In this document: positions 14,962 to 21,294 of the stretch, piece by piece
Numbering within the stretch: position 1 is the first letter of the stretch
Layout of the letters: each line of letters opens with the position of its first letter
Origin: W0P28-013 sp963621145
GTDB lineage: Bacteria; Bacteroidota; Bacteroidia; Bacteroidales; Paludibacteraceae
Length of the DNA: 21,294 nt
Direction of reading: 5' to 3'
Assembly (NCBI GenBank): GCA_963621145.1
Contig: CAVFDI010000032.1
Location: 1-21,294, forward strand
Notes under the pieces: generated by a model
What the model saw: only the letters and a program-made list of their open reading frames with translations
What the model was told of the DNA's origin: nothing
Databases searched by the model: none
Translations under genes and position numbers: made by a program

Positions 14962-14983
14962 CATTCAAAAAAAACAGAAAATT

Positions 14984-15337
14984 ATGCCAAGATCAGTAAA
15001 CCACGTCGCTTCGAGAGCGAAACGTAAAAGAATTCTGAAACTTACCCGCGGTTATTTCGGCGCACGCCGCAATGTGTGGACCGTTGCCAAAAACACTTGG
15101 GAGAAAGGTCTGCAATATGCATACCGCGACCGCAAAAACAAAAAACGCAACTTCCGCGCATTGTGGATTCAGCGTATCAACGCTGCCGCACGCCTCGAAG
15201 GTTTGTCGTATTCGCAACTGATGGGTGCACTGCACAAAGCAGGTATCGCCATGAACCGCAAGGTACTGGCCGACCTCGCAATGAACCACCCAGAAGCATT
15301 CCAAGCCATTGTGAAAAAGGCTGCCAAAGCGAAATAA
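14984..15337 (+). CDS. rplT: 50S ribosomal protein L20
   Basis: This is a basic 117-residue protein starting MPRSVNHVASRAKRKRILK, then GYFGARRNVWTVAKN, YAYRDRKNKKRNFRALWIQRINAA and a C-terminal MNHPEAF segment, all typical of bL20. It binds 23S rRNA early in 50S assembly. It is last in the infC-rpmI-rplT transcript and is followed within 20 bases by a strong terminator. Confidence 0.98.
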   Translation: MPRSVNHVASRAKRKRILKLTRGYFGARRNVWTVAKNTWEKGLQYAYRDRKNKKRNFRALWIQRINAAARLEGLSYSQLMGALHKAGIAMNRKVLADLAMNHPEAFQAIVKKAAKAK

Positions 15338-15355
15338 CACAGAGTGCAAAATGCT

Positions 15356-15393
15356 AAAAACGCTCGACTCCAAACGGAGTTGAGCGTTTTTTT
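15356..15393. terminator. Bidirectional intrinsic terminator between rplT and the MFS gene
   Basis: AACGCTCGACTCC (15359-15371), loop AAAC, then GGAGTTGAGCGTT (15376-15388), a 13-bp stem with one G-T pair. T's follow on the plus strand (to 15393) and A's precede it, which read as a U tract on the minus strand. It can therefore stop both the rplT message and the convergent MFS message that ends at 15424. Confidence 0.9.
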
Positions 15394-15423
15394 GTGCCAA
15401 TTTTCTAAATAGAAGTCTTGTAA

Positions 15424-17016
15424 TTAGAAATTTATTTTGTTCCACCTTTTCAGCATTTCGCCAACTTTTTCCCAAGTGGGCATGGGTTTTAGTTCGCGGC
15501 GCGCAGGCATATCGTGGAAGAGCAGAAGCAGAAAGAAGAAGATGGTTACGATAGTCAGATAACCGAGAATCTGTTTGACCGAAATCAGTTGCATCTGCTC
15601 CATGAATTGTCCGATGTACGCGCCAAAATCGGCAGGTTGCATGGTGGCGGCAGCGGTGTCTATTAGTTCGCCGTAGCGGCTGATGTTGTCGCTCATCAGG
15701 TAGCGCATCGAGGTGGAATAGATGCTCGAGCCGCAGACGCCTCCCAAAAATAGATGAACCGTTTGAAAAATGGACAACGCTTGAAAAAACAAGAGAAAGT
15801 TCATCATGTTGAGCAAAATTACCATCATTGTTATGCCTGTAACTGCTGCGCCAACGCTTCGGCAAAATATCGGGAAATACATGCGCTCGATGTTGATGTC
15901 GGACGAAATGGTGGTGTAGAACGACAAAAAATATAATCCGATGAAAGCCACGCCAATGGTTATCAGACGGAATTGTGACAACTGCCAGCGATGTAGCCAA
16001 AAATAGCAAAGCAAACAGCCGCAAGTGGTTCCCACAATGGCAATCCAGTTTGTGTTGGCCACGGTCATCTCGTTGTAGTGCATGCCGCTGCCAAAGAAAA
16101 TGCCCTCCAAAGTCGATTCGGAGCCTAGCACAATTTCGATGATAGCAGTAAGAATCAGTAGGTGAAAATAGCGTGGGTGAAAGCGCCACATCTCGCGTGA
16201 AATAAACGGATGCCGAATGACGCACATGCGCCAAATGCACGCTGCCAAAGTCAATGCAGAGGTTATTGCCACAATGCAAATTGGTTTCCCATCGAACCAA
16301 TTGTAGTGGTCGGCATAGTTGAACACGAAAATGGTTTGCACAAAAAATGCCGCCCACATCAGTGCGCCCAACCAATCGATGCCATAGAGCGGCATCGGTT
16401 TCCCTAAATGCACATGGTGCGTGCAGATGGTTAGTAGTAGTAAATCGCTGAGCATCAGGCCGATGATGAGCCAATGCGAGGCTGTCCAGTGCAGATATTC
16501 GGCGAAAAAAGTTCCAAACCAACTATTCAATTGAACTGCATTCAGAACGATGATGTGCAGCAGCGGAAAGAATACGGTGAAATCGCGTTGGGGCGTCATC
16601 CATAGCTGAATGGTGCTCATGCACTCGAATGTTCCCTGAATTTTGCAGCAGCCTTCGATGAAGCAGATGGCCCACAAAAGCGGCAGAAATCGCACATACA
16701 TGGCGGCAATGTTGCACACAATCACGCCAATGCAGGCGGCGGTGAGCAATGTCTTGTTGGTAAACCGAAACTTCATTCTGAAAAGCATCGGGAAATAGAG
16801 CGCCATGCCCGCTAGGTTGCAATAGAGGCACATGGTCAAATCTTCGCGCAGTAGCGCATTTTCGCCCACCATGCTGTTCATTCCGCCCATGTAAATGCCC
16901 GCCGACAGCTGAAAAGTGCAAGCTATCAGAATGTAGATCCATGGCTGAATTTTGGCTGGCACAAACGACTTAAACGCTGGCACAACAAACGGTTTATTTT
17001 CGCACTCCTCACTCAT
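15424..17016 (-). CDS. MFS efflux transporter of the tripartite type (EmrB/DHA2-like)
   Basis: This 530-residue inner-membrane protein has about 14 hydrophobic segments by eye, from PWIYILIACTFQLSAGIYM near the N-terminus to ILGYLTIVTIFFFLLLLF near the C-terminus, which fits the 14-TM DHA2 drug:H+ antiporters. Individual MFS motifs are weak, and the assignment leans on topology and on the neighbouring adaptor and outer-membrane genes. It would pump substrates through the HlyD-family protein and TolC out of the cell. It is last in the marR-tolC-adaptor-MFS set and is preceded by a 121-base spacer with octamer and heptamer repeats. The substrate cannot be predicted. Confidence 0.8.
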   Translation of the reverse strand: MSEECENKPFVVPAFKSFVPAKIQPWIYILIACTFQLSAGIYMGGMNSMVGENALLREDLTMCLYCNLAGMALYFPMLFRMKFRFTNKTLLTAACIGVIVCNIAAMYVRFLPLLWAICFIEGCCKIQGTFECMSTIQLWMTPQRDFTVFFPLLHIIVLNAVQLNSWFGTFFAEYLHWTASHWLIIGLMLSDLLLLTICTHHVHLGKPMPLYGIDWLGALMWAAFFVQTIFVFNYADHYNWFDGKPICIVAITSALTLAACIWRMCVIRHPFISREMWRFHPRYFHLLILTAIIEIVLGSESTLEGIFFGSGMHYNEMTVANTNWIAIVGTTCGCLLCYFWLHRWQLSQFRLITIGVAFIGLYFLSFYTTISSDINIERMYFPIFCRSVGAAVTGITMMVILLNMMNFLLFFQALSIFQTVHLFLGGVCGSSIYSTSMRYLMSDNISRYGELIDTAAATMQPADFGAYIGQFMEQMQLISVKQILGYLTIVTIFFFLLLLFHDMPARRELKPMPTWEKVGEMLKRWNKINF

Positions 17017-17034
17017 GGAAGGAAAATAGTTGAT

Positions 17035-17112
17035 AAGTTTATAAGTTTACAAGTTTACAAGTTTAACGCAAGACGGATGGCAGTAAGGCAATTGTACAAT
17101 TTCAAATTTCAG
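17035..17112 (-). repeat. Octamer and heptamer repeats in the adaptor-MFS spacer
   Basis: Four 8-bp units of AAGTTTAC type lie at 17035-17066 and two heptamers, ATTTCAA and ATTTCAG, at 17099-17112 (plus strand). The octamers lie about 20 bases before the MFS ATG. Between them (17067-17098) I see no promoter. Confidence 0.8.
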
Positions 17113-17137
17113 GTCACGTGCTTCAAAAATTGTCAAT

Positions 17138-18169
17138 TCAATAGAGTATTTCGCACTCCACATTCAGTCCTGCACGCAGTTGCGACATGGCGGTGCTGTC
17201 GTTGCCAGCCAGACTGATTCGCACAGGCACACGTTGCTCCACTTTTATGAAATTGCCCGTGGCGTTGTCGCTCGGATTCAGCATCAGACTTGCGCCCGTG
17301 GCATTGCTCAGTCGCTCTACATGACCCAAAAAATCTACGTCGGGCAGCGCATCAACTTTCACGCGCACCTCGGCACCTTCGGAAATGTTTTTCAACTGAC
17401 TTTCGCGATAGTTGGCCACGATCCATGCGTTGTGCGTGTCCACAACATTCAGCAACAGCATGCCAGGCTGAACCAGTTGCCCGACTTGAATTTTCTTCTT
17501 GTCGGTTACGCCATCGCACGGCGCCAGCACCACGGTGTACGACAGATTCAGTCGTGCCAAATCGAGCGCAGCCTTTGCCATTTCAATGTTTGCTTTGTTC
17601 TGATCGAGGCGCACAGTTTGCTCCTCTTTTTGCAACGATGTGCTGGTTTTCTGACGTTTCAGCATGTCGTAGCGCGCCTTGGCTGCGTCGTAGTCGGCTT
17701 GGGCGTTGTCGAGTTGCTGCTGCGTTACGGCACGTTTCTCGTACAGCGTGCGGTAGCGGTTGTAATCTTTTGCAGCCTGATTCAGCCTGATCTCCGCCTC
17801 TTCGATGGTGGCATCCGACACTGCCAGATTGTTCGCCGTGGTCGATATCGAAGCGTTTGTGACCACTTTGCCTGCCAACGCATTCTGATAATTTGCTTCG
17901 GCTTGTGCAACCTGCAAACGATACGGCGCATCTTCAATTATCAGCAGCGTGTCGCCTTTTTTTACATGCTGAAAATCGCTAAATCGCACCTCTTCCACAA
18001 ATCCCTGCACACGCGCGTTGATGGGCGCAATGTCCTGACGAATCTGCGCGTTGTCGGTGTACTCCACGCGACCAAAATGCGCGTAACTGCTTACTACCCA
18101 GACTATTCCGCCCACCAAGCAGGCAATTATCACACAGTTGTAAATGATTTTTTTTGTTCTCCGTTTCAT
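17138..18169 (-). CDS. HlyD/EmrA-family periplasmic adaptor (membrane fusion) protein
   Basis: This 343-residue protein has one N-terminal membrane anchor (about residues 8-27) and then the adaptor signature YTDNAQIRQDIAPINARVQG with GDTLLIIED, the first half of the lipoyl/barrel-sandwich domain. A long alpha-helical hairpin with heptad character follows (about 78-205), then the second lipoyl half (LAPCDGVTDKKKIQVGQLVQPG) and beta-barrel domain. EmrA-type adaptors link an MFS pump to TolC. The gene lies 102 bases after tolC and 121 before the MFS gene, on the same strand, with repeat arrays in both spacers. Confidence 0.92.
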   Translation of the reverse strand: MKRRTKKIIYNCVIIACLVGGIVWVVSSYAHFGRVEYTDNAQIRQDIAPINARVQGFVEEVRFSDFQHVKKGDTLLIIEDAPYRLQVAQAEANYQNALAGKVVTNASISTTANNLAVSDATIEEAEIRLNQAAKDYNRYRTLYEKRAVTQQQLDNAQADYDAAKARYDMLKRQKTSTSLQKEEQTVRLDQNKANIEMAKAALDLARLNLSYTVVLAPCDGVTDKKKIQVGQLVQPGMLLLNVVDTHNAWIVANYRESQLKNISEGAEVRVKVDALPDVDFLGHVERLSNATGASLMLNPSDNATGNFIKVEQRVPVRISLAGNDSTAMSQLRAGLNVECEILY

Positions 18170-18173
18170 TATG

Positions 18174-18268
18174 ATTTCAAATTTCAGATTTCAGATTTCA
18201 AATTGCGGGCTGCGAAAATTTTCAATTATCAATTGAAACACTTCTCACTTCTCACTTCTCACTTCTAA
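18174..18268 (-). repeat. Two heptamer arrays in the tolC-adaptor spacer
   Basis: Plus strand: ATTTCAA, ATTTCAG, ATTTCAG, ATTTCAA (18174-18201) next to the adaptor start, and CTTCTCA three times plus CTTCTAA (18241-18268) next to the tolC stop. The order matches copy A at 1-140: a YTGAAAT array near the downstream start, a GARTGAG-type array near the upstream stop. Confidence 0.88.
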
Positions 18269-18271
18269 CTA

Positions 18272-19579
18272 TTATAGGGTGTTCGTAATGTATTTCAGTT
18301 TGTAATAGTTCGCCAAAATGTCGATTTGGGCGTTGGTCAGGCCAATTTCGGCACTCAGTTTGGCGTTGCTGGCGTCAATCAGGTCGGTAACCACCACCAA
18401 ACCATTGTCGTAGCGATTGGCAATCACTTGGTAGTTGTCGATCGCCAATTCCACGCTCTTTTGCTGCGTTTTCAGCTGCTCGAACGACTCCACGTAGCGC
18501 GTGTAGGCCGCCTGCACAGCAATGGCAATCTGCTCTTCGGCCACGGCTCGTTTGTCGCGCGCCGACTGCACCGCCAGCTGACTACGTTTCACATCGCGCG
18601 TGGTTTTGTACCAACTGCCAATGTCGTAGGTCAGGCCGATGCCAACATACCAAACATTCACATTTTTGTCGATTGGCGGCATGTCGTAGGTGAAAGGCCC
18701 GTCAAGATGATTGGCAGCGACCAACCCAATTTTTGGAATCCAGCCCGATTTCGTCAATTTCTCGGCGCGTTCGTTCATCTGCACGCCTACATCGGCACTT
18801 TTCAGCGCAGTGGAATTGTCGCCAGCGCTCTGCTGCCAACTCGCTTCGTCGCTCGCCAGTTGCTGCTCTTGTGTCAACAGGCTTTCGTCGGGCAAAATTT
18901 CCGTCCCAGCGGACAATCCTAGCGTAACTACCAGCTGATTGTTGAGTATGGCGATGGTGCCGAGCAGTTGCGTGCGCAGGTAGATTAGGCTCTGTTTTTG
19001 CAGCTCGTAGCGCACAATGTCGTTGTCCAACGCCACGCCAGCCTCGGCTTTGGCACGCATGTCGTCTATCACCTGCTGCGTCAGACCAATGTTGGTGTCG
19101 TACACAGCCAACAGGTTGCGACATTTGTACAGGTCTAGATAGTGCGACACCAAAAGATTACGCACCTCTTGCGTTTGTGTTTCGAGGTTGAGTTTTGCCA
19201 ACTCAGCTTGCAATTCGTTCATTTTCACACTGTTGGCTATTGCTCCGCCGGCATAAAGCACCTGCTCAATGTCGATAGCGAAGTTGTTGCCAAGGTGCGG
19301 GCTTTCGTAGCTTTGCCCGTTCTTGAAATCGCGGTCGGCCACCCACACATTGCCAATGTAACTCGCCGAAGCAGATAGTTTGATGTCGGGCATATAGTCG
19401 TTTTTGCTCACTTTCACGGCTTGTTCTGCCTCCTGCACCGCCGTGCGCGATGCTTTGATGGCTGCGCTGTTCTCGTCGGCCAAGCGAAACATTTCGTCGA
19501 TTCCGATAATGCGTTGCTGTGCCGCTGCCGCCAAACATATTGTGCAACAAATTGCTATCAAAAAATATCGTCTTTTCAT
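18272..19579 (-). CDS. TolC-family outer-membrane efflux protein
   Basis: This is a 435-residue outer-membrane channel subunit. A Sec signal peptide is clear (MKRRYFLIAICCTICLAAAA, cleavage likely after AAA before QQR). Two repeated OEP halves with long helices follow (for example the Gln/Ala-rich stretches about 100-140 and 330-380), as in trimeric TolC. It supplies the exit duct for the adaptor and MFS pump encoded next. It is placed first of the three pump genes and 147 bases after marR. That spacer contains two putative MarR operators and a terminator, so the pump genes probably have their own repressed promoter. Confidence 0.92.
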   Translation of the reverse strand: MKRRYFLIAICCTICLAAAAQQRIIGIDEMFRLADENSAAIKASRTAVQEAEQAVKVSKNDYMPDIKLSASASYIGNVWVADRDFKNGQSYESPHLGNNFAIDIEQVLYAGGAIANSVKMNELQAELAKLNLETQTQEVRNLLVSHYLDLYKCRNLLAVYDTNIGLTQQVIDDMRAKAEAGVALDNDIVRYELQKQSLIYLRTQLLGTIAILNNQLVVTLGLSAGTEILPDESLLTQEQQLASDEASWQQSAGDNSTALKSADVGVQMNERAEKLTKSGWIPKIGLVAANHLDGPFTYDMPPIDKNVNVWYVGIGLTYDIGSWYKTTRDVKRSQLAVQSARDKRAVAEEQIAIAVQAAYTRYVESFEQLKTQQKSVELAIDNYQVIANRYDNGLVVVTDLIDASNAKLSAEIGLTNAQIDILANYYKLKYITNTL

Positions 19580-19596
19580 TTTATCTTTGTTGAAAT

Positions 19597-19615
19597 TAGT
19601 TAGATTTGCGAACTA
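19597..19615. promoter_or_regulatory. Putative MarR operator 1 upstream of tolC
   Basis: TAGTT-N9-AACTA inverted repeat with spacer AGATTTGCG, 18 bases before the tolC ATG (19579). It matches the sites at 19644-19664 and 20214-20232 in both arms, in spacer length and in the CG that precedes the right arm. At this position it would block transcription or lie in the early leader. Confidence 0.65.
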
Positions 19616-19643
19616 TTATTGTGTGAGATTGTTTCATTATGAA

Positions 19644-19664
19644 ATAGTTAGAATATCGAACTAT
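19644..19664. promoter_or_regulatory. Putative MarR operator 2 upstream of tolC
   Basis: ATAGTT-N9-AACTAT, a perfect 6-bp-arm inverted repeat with spacer AGAATATCG, 48 bases upstream of operator 1. The size and symmetry fit a winged-helix MarR dimer site. No clear TAnnTTTG box was found between the two operators, so the exact promoter is unplaced. Confidence 0.68.
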
Positions 19665-19679
19665 CGTAGATTCGCGTAG

Positions 19680-19704
19680 AAAAAATCGGCAGAAATGGTT
19701 CTGC
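19680..19704 (-). terminator. Weak intrinsic terminator after marR
   Basis: On the minus strand, GCAGAA-CCAT-TTCTGC (19689-19704) is followed by CGA and six T's (19680-19685). It lies 23 bases after the marR stop. The 6-bp stem is short, so some read-through into tolC is possible. Confidence 0.5.
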
Positions 19705-19726
19705 TGAAACAGGTGATTTTGGGAAT

Positions 19727-20167
19727 TTACTCTAGTGGCTGATTGCCTTTTATGCGATCGATGATGCGGAGGAACATGCGCACTTGGTACGACGAGATGC
19801 CGCGTAGCAGTTGTTGTGTGAGTGTCTGTTCCATTTGGTAGTGTTCATCGAAAATGCGGTCGCCTTCGTCGGTGATTATCAGGTGGTTTTCGCGACGGTC
19901 GTCGGGATTTACCGAGCGGCGCAGCACACCTTTGCTTTCGAGCGAATCGACAAGGTGCAGAATGGTTGACTTGCTTTTGCCCGTCTGGTCGGCCAAATCT
20001 TGAAGAATGATGGTCTGTTTTTCTTGGTGAATTTTGTAGAGCAGCACATACTCGTCCACCGTCAGGTGCGTGCTTTCGTGTGCGGCAAATTCGCGGCGCA
20101 GACTCTGAAAAATCATGTCGCGCAGCTTACCAACGGCACTTCCTAGTTGTGGTTGCTCTTTACTCAT
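19727..20167 (-). CDS. MarR-family transcriptional regulator
   Basis: This 146-residue winged-helix protein has DEYVLLYKIHQEKQTIILQDLADQTGKSKSTILHLVDSLESKGVLRRSVNPDDRRENHLIITDEG spread over about residues 40-110: a helix-turn-helix followed by the DDRR wing motif diagnostic of MarR proteins. A longer frame starting at TTG 20296 exists, but the -7 box at 20188-20195 lies inside that extension. The ATG at 20165-20167 (MSKEQPQLG) is therefore the start. The gene is upstream of the efflux genes on the same strand. MarR proteins usually repress a neighbouring pump and themselves and let go on binding a small ligand; the three shared inverted repeats support this here. Confidence 0.92.
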   Translation of the reverse strand: MSKEQPQLGSAVGKLRDMIFQSLRREFAAHESTHLTVDEYVLLYKIHQEKQTIILQDLADQTGKSKSTILHLVDSLESKGVLRRSVNPDDRRENHLIITDEGDRIFDEHYQMEQTLTQQLLRGISSYQVRMFLRIIDRIKGNQPLE

Positions 20168-20187
20168 CTCTTCAATTTTTTCGGCTG

Positions 20188-20195
20188 CAAAATTA
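20188..20195 (-). promoter_or_regulatory. marR promoter -7 box
   Basis: TAATTTTG on the minus strand matches TAnnTTTG, in the context TGTAATTTTGCAGC. It lies 21 bases before the marR ATG, implying a very short leader. The -33 element is weak, and the operator at 20214-20232 covers that position. Confidence 0.65.
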
Positions 20196-20213
20196 CAATT
20201 TTTCCCCAAAAAA

Positions 20214-20232
20214 TAGTTCATCATTCGAACTA
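20214..20232. promoter_or_regulatory. Putative MarR autoregulatory operator
   Basis: TAGTTC-N7-GAACTA (or TAGTT-N9-AACTA with spacer CATCATTCG), centred about 30 bases upstream of the marR -7 box, hence over the -33 region. It shares arms and spacing with the two sites in front of tolC. The phoH promoter on the other strand lies about 55 bases away. Confidence 0.68.
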
Positions 20233-20278
20233 ATTTTTTTAATTTGCTGAAAATCAATCGCGAATCAACTTTTTTTTG

Positions 20279-20286
20279 TATCTTTG
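20279..20286 (+). promoter_or_regulatory. phoH promoter -7 box
   Basis: TATCTTTG matches TAnnTTTG on the plus strand and is followed by CAGC, as in the marR promoter. No TTG is found at the expected -33 distance. The leader to the phoH ATG would be about 30 bases. Confidence 0.6.
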
Positions 20287-20322
20287 CAGCCCTCAAAAAA
20301 AACGATTCATCGATTCAACATT

Positions 20323-21279
20323 ATGTCTGATCAGATTTTTGAAATTCCCAACAGCGTGGACACCACCGTTTTCTATGGCGTGAACGACGCACATTTTCGT
20401 ATTGTGAAAGATATGCATTCGCGGCTGCATGTGGCGGCTCGTGGGCGCATTGTCAAGGTTTCGGGCAGCGACGACGAGGTGGCGATTTTTTGTAAGATTC
20501 TCGAGAAAATGTCTGATTTCGTGCTGCAAAATGGCGCACTCAACGAGGAGCAAGTGATAGAGTTGGCCAAGGGTTGCGATCCGCAAGTGGTGCGCCCCGA
20601 CGACTTGATTCTTCACGGTGTGGCGGGAAAAAACATCACTGCGCGAACTGAAAATCAGCGGCTTTTGGTGAAGGCGTTCGACGAGAACGACCTCTCGTTT
20701 GCCATTGGTCCTGCGGGTTCGGGCAAGACCTACACGGCCATTGCGTTGGCGGTGCGTGCGCTGCGCAATCGCGAGGTGAAACGCATCATTCTGAGCCGTC
20801 CAGCCGTGGAGGCAGGCGAGAAACTTGGGTTTTTGCCTGGCGACATGAAAGAGAAAATCGATCCTTATCTGCAGCCGCTCTACGACGCGCTTCAGGATAT
20901 GATTCAGCCTGCAAAATTGGCAGAATATCTGAACAATGGCACTATTCAGATTGCGCCGCTGGCCTTTATGCGCGGACGCACGCTGAGCGATGCGGTGGTT
21001 ATTCTCGACGAAGCGCAAAACACTACTACTCAGCAGATTAAGATGTTTCTCACGCGCATGGGACTGAATTGTAAAATGGTGGTGACGGGCGATATGACGC
21101 AGATTGACCTGCCGCCGATGCAGAAATCGGGCTTGCGCGATGCGTTGGAGGTGCTGCGCGATGTCGATGGCATTGCCGTGGTGGAGTTCGGCCGAAAAGA
21201 CATTGTGCGCCACAAACTCGTGCAGCGCATTGTCGATGCCTACGAGAAGAAGGAGAAAAAGACGAAAGTGGAGAAGTGA
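20323..21279 (+). CDS. phoH: PhoH-family ATPase
   Basis: This 318-residue cytoplasmic P-loop ATPase of the PhoH-like family is related in sequence to superfamily 1 helicases and is linked to RNA metabolism in several bacteria. An N-terminal KH-like region (about residues 1-95) precedes Walker A, IGPAGSGKTYTA (near 128-139), and Walker B, VVILDEAQNTT (near 225-235), then TGDMTQIDLP. Length and motifs are normal. A TTG 13 codons upstream (20284) overlaps the -7 box and is rejected; the ATG at 20323 (MSDQIFEIP) is used. It is divergent from marR and probably unrelated to efflux. Confidence 0.93.
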   Translation: MSDQIFEIPNSVDTTVFYGVNDAHFRIVKDMHSRLHVAARGRIVKVSGSDDEVAIFCKILEKMSDFVLQNGALNEEQVIELAKGCDPQVVRPDDLILHGVAGKNITARTENQRLLVKAFDENDLSFAIGPAGSGKTYTAIALAVRALRNREVKRIILSRPAVEAGEKLGFLPGDMKEKIDPYLQPLYDALQDMIQPAKLAEYLNNGTIQIAPLAFMRGRTLSDAVVILDEAQNTTTQQIKMFLTRMGLNCKMVVTGDMTQIDLPPMQKSGLRDALEVLRDVDGIAVVEFGRKDIVRHKLVQRIVDAYEKKEKKTKVEK

Positions 21280-21294
21280 GCGTTTAGTTTTTGA

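Noticed and set aside
19582..19589. TATCTTTG on the plus strand near the tolC start, resembling a -7 box.
   Set aside because: There is no -33 element at suitable distance and no plus-strand gene downstream before phoH; likely chance.

Overview
The window looks like a chromosomal segment of a Bacteroidota (Bacteroidales-type) bacterium. Three things point that way. The division and cell-wall (dcw) genes are in the order mraZ-rsmH-ftsL-ftsI-murE-mraY-murD-ftsW-murG-murC, with an FtsL-like protein of the Bacteroidota kind, a long MraY and a PASTA-tailed penicillin-binding protein. Promoters match the TTG/TAnnTTTG type. Gene starts lack obvious Shine-Dalgarno sequences. Two runs of N (1876-2147 and 6741-6831) mark it as a draft or metagenome scaffold.

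Layout. Positions 111-13605 hold the dcw cluster on the minus strand, transcribed right to left from mraZ to murC. Between murG and murC (about 1488-2931) sits a much more AT-rich island. It contains a D12-class adenine DNA methyltransferase gene with an in-frame stop and a Tyr replacing the catalytic Asp, the start of a second adenine methyltransferase, and the tail of a REP-associated tyrosine transposase ending 3 bases before the murC ATG. A 44-base array of four 11-bp alternating purine/pyrimidine units lies at its murG side. Positions 13606-14091 are a divergent control region with MraZ-box-like pairs, three DnaA-box-like nonamers and an infC promoter. Positions 14092-15337 are infC-rpmI-rplT on the plus strand, ending in a bidirectional terminator shared with the convergent MFS gene. 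Positions 15424-20167 are marR-tolC-emrA-like-MFS on the minus strand, a tripartite drug-efflux module. phoH is at 20323-21279 on the plus strand.

How the genes work together. The dcw genes make lipid II (MurC, MurD, MurE, MraY, MurG), polymerise and cross-link it at the septum (FtsW, FtsI, FtsL), and are probably autoregulated by MraZ. The efflux module appears to be controlled by its own MarR protein. I find three copies of one 19-bp inverted repeat (TAGTT-N9-AACTA), one over the marR promoter and two in the marR-tolC spacer, and none elsewhere that I noticed.

The other striking feature is a family of short tandem repeats, mostly 7-bp and some 8-bp, in at least seven intergenic spacers of both operons. 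They keep a constant orientation relative to transcription, and one array runs into the murC coding sequence. Two copies share a composite structure with a conserved 22-bp core, and one assembly gap probably hides a third. I did not find a clearly new multi-gene system. The most novel-looking items are the decayed methyltransferase/transposase island inside an essential operon, the 11-bp array, the oriented heptamer family and the matched MarR operators.
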